This document shows positions 60,000 through 64,000 of a DNA stretch of 64,000 bases, one piece after another. Numbering within the stretch: position 1 is the stretch's first letter; every line of letters begins with the position of its first letter. The stretch lies in assembly GCA_964543795.1 (NCBI GenBank), contig CAZIZN010000022.1, positions 33,689 through 97,688 of the forward strand. Reading direction: 5' to 3'. The notes under the pieces are model-generated. The model saw only the letters and a list, made by a program, of their open reading frames with translations, had not been told where the DNA came from and did no database searches. Made by a program: the position numbers and the translations under genes. Source of the DNA: JACKIC01 sp964543795. Lineage in GTDB: Bacteria > Planctomycetota > UBA1135 > UBA2386.

Positions 60000-62252
60000 T
60001 CAGGACCCGGGCAGCAGCACCATGGCCGGCGTGAGTTCGAGCCCCGCGCCCAACGCCGCCCCCTGCAGCCCCAGGCGCAGACCGCGCAGCGCCGGATCGT
60101 TCGGCAGCGCCAAGGCCGCCGCGGGACTGCTGCCGCCCGCACCCACGGCGCCGAGCGACACGGTCGCCCACGGGGCCACGTAGATCGTGCAGCCCGGGTG
60201 ACCGAACGGATCGAGCGGCACCGGCAAGAGCCAACCGAGCCCGAGCACCGCGGCGGACCACGCACCCGGAGCCGCGTTCGCGACGTGGTACTGCACGGTG
60301 CTGCCGAGCGTCGGAACGCCGACGACGGCGAGCACGGCCGCACCGCCGCACCCGTGCCCCGCCGTGTGCGTGCTCGCCACGCCGGCCACCGGTGCCAGCG
60401 CGATGCCGTCGAACCAACTGCGCGAGGACCCGGACTGACCGACATCGAGATCGTCGACGTAGACGTCGAGAGCGCCGTTGGCGTCGGGCGCGGCGCGACC
60501 GATCCACGTCGAGTAGGCGCGCACCGAGGCCGCGCTCGTGACGATCGGGGTCGCGAAGTGCGCCTGGTCGACCGCCGCCATGCCGCGCTTCTCGTAGACG
60601 CGCAGCGCGTTCGGCGCGAAGCCCGCGCGCAGCGTCCAGTCCTCGGCGGGATTCGACCACGCCACGAGGAACACGTCGTGCAGGCCGGCCGTGAGACCGC
60701 TGACGCGCGTGCGCAGCGTCGGCGCGTCCTCGCCGCCGTTCTCGCTCGCCGTCCACACCGCACCGCCGTTGCCGTAGCCCGAACGCAGGTGCCACCGGCC
60801 GTCGTCGGCGCCCTGCCCTGACGCCGGCCCGGTGGGGTTCGCGGCCAGTCCATTCGCGAGCGTCGTGTTGGCGGGCGTCGCGTCGACGAACACCGCCGGC
60901 GCGAACGTCAGCTCCGGGGCCTGCACGCGACCGACCACGGCGAGGTGGTAGTCGGTGTAGCTCGTGTAGGTGCCGCGCAACCAGATCAGCGCTTCGCGCG
61001 CCGCATCCCACGCCGGCACGATCGGCCGCAGGTTGTCGACCGACGAATCCTCGGTGACGGGCGTCCAGGACCAGGAGGCGCCGCCGTCGGCGGTGATGCC
61101 GGTGAAGATCTCGTAGCGCGCGAGCAGGGCGCCGTTGCGCGGGTCGATGCGCGTCGACACGTGGATCGCATCGGGACGATCGGGCTGCAGCGCGGCGAGC
61201 CCCGTGTAGTCGTCTTCGGCGGCGTAGAGATGGCCGCCGAGGCGGCAGACCTCGTGCACACTCCACGCGCCGCCGGTGCAGCGGGCGAAGAACAACCGGT
61301 GGTCGGCGTTGCTGCCGTTGGCGCGCGCCTGGAACAACGCCCGCACCGCGCCGTCCGCATCCACGTGCAGGTCGATCGTCCACGCGCGCCGCATCGCGGT
61401 GCCGCCGTACACGGCCCCGGCTACCATCACGGTGGTCAGGCTCGCCGGCGGCTGACCGGCTGCGTCGAGGATGCTCGCGTCGACGACCGTGCCGTCGCTG
61501 CGGTGCAACCGATCGTTCTCGACGTAGCCGTGGTAGATCGAGTTGTCGTAGTTGCGCGGGTGGCGCTCGGTCGTCAGCACGTGGATGCGCGCGAGCCCGT
61601 CCGACGCGTACTTCACGTAGGGGCGGTCGCCGGTACCGCCCTCGGTCAGCAGCTTGCCGCCGCCGGCCCACGTCGTGCCCTGATCCGTGCTCCACATCAC
61701 GTTCGGGTCCCAGTTGGTCGCTCGCACGAAGTTGTAGGTGCGGCCCGTCGCGCGCAGGTGGAACACGTTCGAGTAGCTCATGTCGACGGGATGCGCGTAG
61801 CTCGCCTCCGGCATCCATCCGGTCGGATCGCCGGGATTCGTCGAGATGCGCCAGCGCGTCAGCCGACTGCCGCCGTGCGTGCCGTAGACCGCGAGGTAGC
61901 GGCCGTCCGGCCGCATCAGCAACGCCGGCGAGTTGTGGTCGTCCGCCTGCAGCCGGTCGCGCAGTTCGAACCCGCCGAAGCGACCCGCGGTCAGGTCGAG
62001 CCAGGCGACGTCGATGTCGCCGCTGCGCGCTGCCCCACCGGCACCGCTGGCGTCCGCGCACGACGCGACGAGGAGCCGGCCGCGCAGCGGATCGACGATG
62101 GCGCGTTCGTCCTCGAACCAGGACCAGGCGCCGTTGTCCCACAGGTTCAGCAGCCGACCGCGCACGACGTCCTGCGCGACGAGCCCGGCGGCCGGCACGG
62201 CGATCACGGCCAGGGCACAGCGGATCCAGATTCGCTCGGTAGGCATGGGCAA
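60000..62252 (-). CDS. Secreted BNR-repeat protein with shared C-terminal module
   Basis: A 750-residue exported protein starting at ATG 62252 (or M3 at 62246). The signal peptide is about residues 1-26. The first 450 residues have sialidase-like blades with Asp-box patterns (MWSTDQGTTWAGGG; TADGGASWSW) typical of BNR/neuraminidase-like propellers, so a sugar-binding or hydrolysing role is possible. A module of about 200 residues follows (LRTRVSGLTAGLHDVFLVAW; SSRSWFDGIALAPVAG), then a terminal beta domain (LDPFGHPGCTIYVAPWATVSLG). It faces another secreted protein across a 132-base gap. Confidence 0.82.
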   Translation of the reverse strand: MPMPTERIWIRCALAVIAVPAAGLVAQDVVRGRLLNLWDNGAWSWFEDERAIVDPLRGRLLVASCADASGAGGAARSGDIDVAWLDLTAGRFGGFELRDRLQADDHNSPALLMRPDGRYLAVYGTHGGSRLTRWRISTNPGDPTGWMPEASYAHPVDMSYSNVFHLRATGRTYNFVRATNWDPNVMWSTDQGTTWAGGGKLLTEGGTGDRPYVKYASDGLARIHVLTTERHPRNYDNSIYHGYVENDRLHRSDGTVVDASILDAAGQPPASLTTVMVAGAVYGGTAMRRAWTIDLHVDADGAVRALFQARANGSNADHRLFFARCTGGAWSVHEVCRLGGHLYAAEDDYTGLAALQPDRPDAIHVSTRIDPRNGALLARYEIFTGITADGGASWSWTPVTEDSSVDNLRPIVPAWDAAREALIWLRGTYTSYTDYHLAVVGRVQAPELTFAPAVFVDATPANTTLANGLAANPTGPASGQGADDGRWHLRSGYGNGGAVWTASENGGEDAPTLRTRVSGLTAGLHDVFLVAWSNPAEDWTLRAGFAPNALRVYEKRGMAAVDQAHFATPIVTSAASVRAYSTWIGRAAPDANGALDVYVDDLDVGQSGSSRSWFDGIALAPVAGVASTHTAGHGCGGAAVLAVVGVPTLGSTVQYHVANAAPGAWSAAVLGLGWLLPVPLDPFGHPGCTIYVAPWATVSLGAVGAGGSSPAAALALPNDPALRGLRLGLQGAALGAGLELTPAMVLLPGS

Positions 62253-62384
62253 GGGCGGCGGCGCCAGGATAGCGGCGCGGCCGACGCACGGGGCCCCGGC
62301 GATCCTGTCCGCCTTCGGCTACCCTGTCGCTCCTCGGTCGACACCCGGTCGCACCGAGCCCGTTTCCGCCACGAGGAGTCCATC

Positions 62385-63443
62385 ATGTCCCGCTCATCTC
62401 TCGCCACGTTCGCCGTCGCATCGCTGTTGTCCGGATCGCTCGCCGCGCAGATCACCTACGTCGACGCCGACGTCAACACGAACACGACGCGCGCCGACGG
62501 CACGCCCTACGTGCCGCAAGCGAGCACGAGCGGCAGCGACAACGAGTGGGCGCTGCGCGCCTTCGCGAACGGCGCGACGATCCTGTCGAGCCACGACACG
62601 ACGGGCAACGAGGACTGCCCCATGCTGCGCACCGTGATCTCCGGTCTCGTGCCGGGGCTGCCGCACACGATCTACACCTACTGGTGGGGCGGCGCGAACG
62701 TGTCGTGGCGCGGCCGCTGCGCCGTCGACACGACGCCGCCGGCACCGCAGCTGCCCGGCTACGTCTCGGTGCACTTCGCGACGTCGGTCTTCGCGCCGAT
62801 GACGCCGCTGGCCGTCGACTCCCCGCTCGGCGCGTCGCAGACGACGCTCGGCCTCACGCGCGACGCGGCCGGCTTCGAGAACTCGGGCCACTTCGCCAAC
62901 CAGGTGATGATCCAGGAGGGCAACCGCTGGCTCTACGAGGTGCCGGTCGGCACGTTCGTGCCGAATGCCAACGGCGAGATCTGGGTCTACATCGACGACC
63001 TCGAGGGCCAGCAGAGCAGCGGCAACCGCACCTGGTACGACGGCGTGGGCTGGGAGTGGGCCCCGCTGCCGCTCGGCAACGGCTGCGGCGCTCCGGCGCC
63101 GACGATCGGCTACGTCGGACAGCCGATCATGACGCGCGACTTCACGGTCACGCTTGCCGGCGCCCCGCCGAGCGCGCCCGCGTTCCTCGTGGTCGGCTTC
63201 AACGCCACGTCGTGGAACGGCCAGCCGCTGCCGTTCTCCCTCGCCGGCTTCGGCTTCCCGACCTGTTCGCTCAACGTCGCGCTGGACCTGAACCTGTTCC
63301 TGCTCGCCGACCCGAACGGTGCTGCGTCTTACACGGTCAACCTGCCGGTCGTGACGCCGTTGGACATCTACTGGCAATGGGCCGTCCTCGTGCCGAGCGG
63401 CCTGGCGACCACCACCGGCCTCGGCTCGCGCTTCCATCGCTGA
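62385..63443 (+). CDS. Secreted protein with shared jelly-roll and terminal modules
   Basis: A 352-residue exported protein. ATG 62385 has GAGGAG upstream and begins a signal peptide (MSRSSLATFAVASLLSGSLAAQ). The N-terminal half contains MLRTVISGLVPGLPHTIYTYWW and SSGNRTWYDGVGWEWAP, which also occur in the divergent neighbour. GNGCG starts the terminal domain (FTVTLAGAPPSAPAFLVVGF; GFGFPTCSLNVALD), seen in three other proteins of this window. No catalytic site was recognised. Confidence 0.82.
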   Translation: MSRSSLATFAVASLLSGSLAAQITYVDADVNTNTTRADGTPYVPQASTSGSDNEWALRAFANGATILSSHDTTGNEDCPMLRTVISGLVPGLPHTIYTYWWGGANVSWRGRCAVDTTPPAPQLPGYVSVHFATSVFAPMTPLAVDSPLGASQTTLGLTRDAAGFENSGHFANQVMIQEGNRWLYEVPVGTFVPNANGEIWVYIDDLEGQQSSGNRTWYDGVGWEWAPLPLGNGCGAPAPTIGYVGQPIMTRDFTVTLAGAPPSAPAFLVVGFNATSWNGQPLPFSLAGFGFPTCSLNVALDLNLFLLADPNGAASYTVNLPVVTPLDIYWQWAVLVPSGLATTTGLGSRFHR

Positions 63444-63570
63444 GCGGGTCGCCCGCAACGGCGGCCCGGCTCACGATCGCGCCGCCGCCGCCACGGAAAC
63501 GGACGCCGCGGGCAGCGAGTCGTCGCCGCGCCGCAGGGCCGTCGCTACCATGCGCGCCCTCGAAGTCGCG

Positions 63571-64000
63571 ATGCCGTCCCTGCAACAACTCATCCTCCGC
63601 CTCCAGGACTACTGGGACCGCCGCGGCTGCGCGCTGCTGCAGCCCTACGACATGGAGGTCGGCGCTGGCACGAGCCACACCGCCACCTTCCTGCGCGCGC
63701 TCGGCCCCGAACCGTGGCGCGCGGCCTACGTGCAGCCGAGCCGGCGGCCCAAGGACGGCCGCTACGGGCAGAATCCCAACCGGCTGCAGCACTACTACCA
63801 GTTCCAGGTCGTGCTGAAGCCAGCACCCGCCGACATCCTCGACCTCTACCTCGGTTCGCTCGAGGCCGCGGGTCTCGACCTGCGCAAGAACGACGTGCGC
63901 TTCGTCGAGGACGACTGGGAGAACCCGACGCTCGGCTGCTGGGGCCTCGGCTGGGAGGTCTGGCTCAACGGCATGGAGGTGACGCAGTTCACCTACTTCC
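63571..64000 (+). CDS. glyQ: Glycyl-tRNA synthetase alpha subunit (partial)
   Basis: The N-terminal 143 residues of the alpha chain of the alpha2beta2-type enzyme that charges tRNA-Gly; the 3' end is cut by the window. The family block is nearly unchanged: LQDYWDRRGCALLQPYDMEVGAGTSH, YVQPSRRPKDGRYGQNPNRLQHYYQFQV and RFVEDDWENPTLGCWGLGWEVWLNGMEV. ATG 63571 (MPSLQQL) gives the usual length; the in-frame ATG 63550 would add seven residues. glyS should follow outside the window. Confidence 0.96.
   Translation, partial: MPSLQQLILRLQDYWDRRGCALLQPYDMEVGAGTSHTATFLRALGPEPWRAAYVQPSRRPKDGRYGQNPNRLQHYYQFQVVLKPAPADILDLYLGSLEAAGLDLRKNDVRFVEDDWENPTLGCWGLGWEVWLNGMEVTQFTYF

Overview
This window is a gene-dense piece (about 70% G+C, no gap over 300 bases) of a bacterial chromosome that most resembles a free-living, flagellated member of the Planctomycetota. 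The pointers are an exosortase with PEP-CTERM proteins, several large secreted proteins sharing a C-terminal module with a Gly-x-Cys turn, many lipoproteins, and a single flagellar basal-body cluster. The phylum is inferred from protein character only; no rRNA, tRNA, CRISPR array, prophage or transposase gene was seen. Because of the high G+C, almost every gene has long open shadow frames. I chose frames by family motifs, balanced amino-acid composition and tight stop/start overlaps.

Layout. 1-2216: end of a hypothetical gene and a Cys-rich secreted beta-propeller-like protein. 2254-5601 (minus): four genes joined by overlapping stops and starts (zinc-type alcohol/quinone dehydrogenase, AlkB, enoyl-CoA hydratase, 3-hydroxyacyl-CoA dehydrogenase). 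5617-5739: a large imperfect palindrome of REP/MITE character. 5738-6709: a Fur/PerR regulator and Dps, with a palindromic operator over the promoter. 6729-8966: FMN reductase and an ECF42-type sigma factor with its DGPF/YCII partner. 9085-13488: an LplT-PlsC-Aas fusion divergent from a LysR regulator. 13555-20563: ferredoxin, a small membrane protein, MetH, a ThrE-type exporter and an acyltransferase. 20560-29809 (minus): a 12-gene flagellar operon flgB-flgC-fliE-fliF-fliG-fliH-fliI-fliJ-(motE-like)-fliL-fliM-fliN. 29974-32147: ergothioneine genes egtD-egtB. 32153-35808: an ATP-grasp ligase and a glycosyltransferase.

35896-41762: a hypothetical protein, a degenerate sensor-kinase/receiver protein, RNase PH (apparently starting at CTG), a 595-residue secreted protein and RdgB. 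41778-45541 (minus): an exosortase with a fused EpsI-like tail, two very short PEP-CTERM proteins with near-identical sorting signals, and a KamA-type radical SAM enzyme. 45725-49081: a lipoprotein, a polytopic membrane protein and a secreted dienelactone hydrolase. 49138-53266 (minus): a copper/heavy-metal locus (Tat multicopper oxidase, TolC-like protein, two small or Cys-motif proteins and a Cys-rich exported protein). 53382-56592: a lipoprotein methyltransferase, an APC permease and a secretin-like exported protein. 56826-63443: a large exported protein, a Uma2 nuclease and a divergent pair of secreted proteins. 63571-end: start of glyQ.

Working together: the PerR-like regulator/Dps, ergothioneine, AlkB and metal loci suggest strong investment in oxidative and metal stress defence. 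The exosortase region looks like a small self-contained surface-sorting unit. The secreted proteins at 984, 39068, 60000 and 62385 carry a shared terminal module that may be a lineage-specific surface or export domain.
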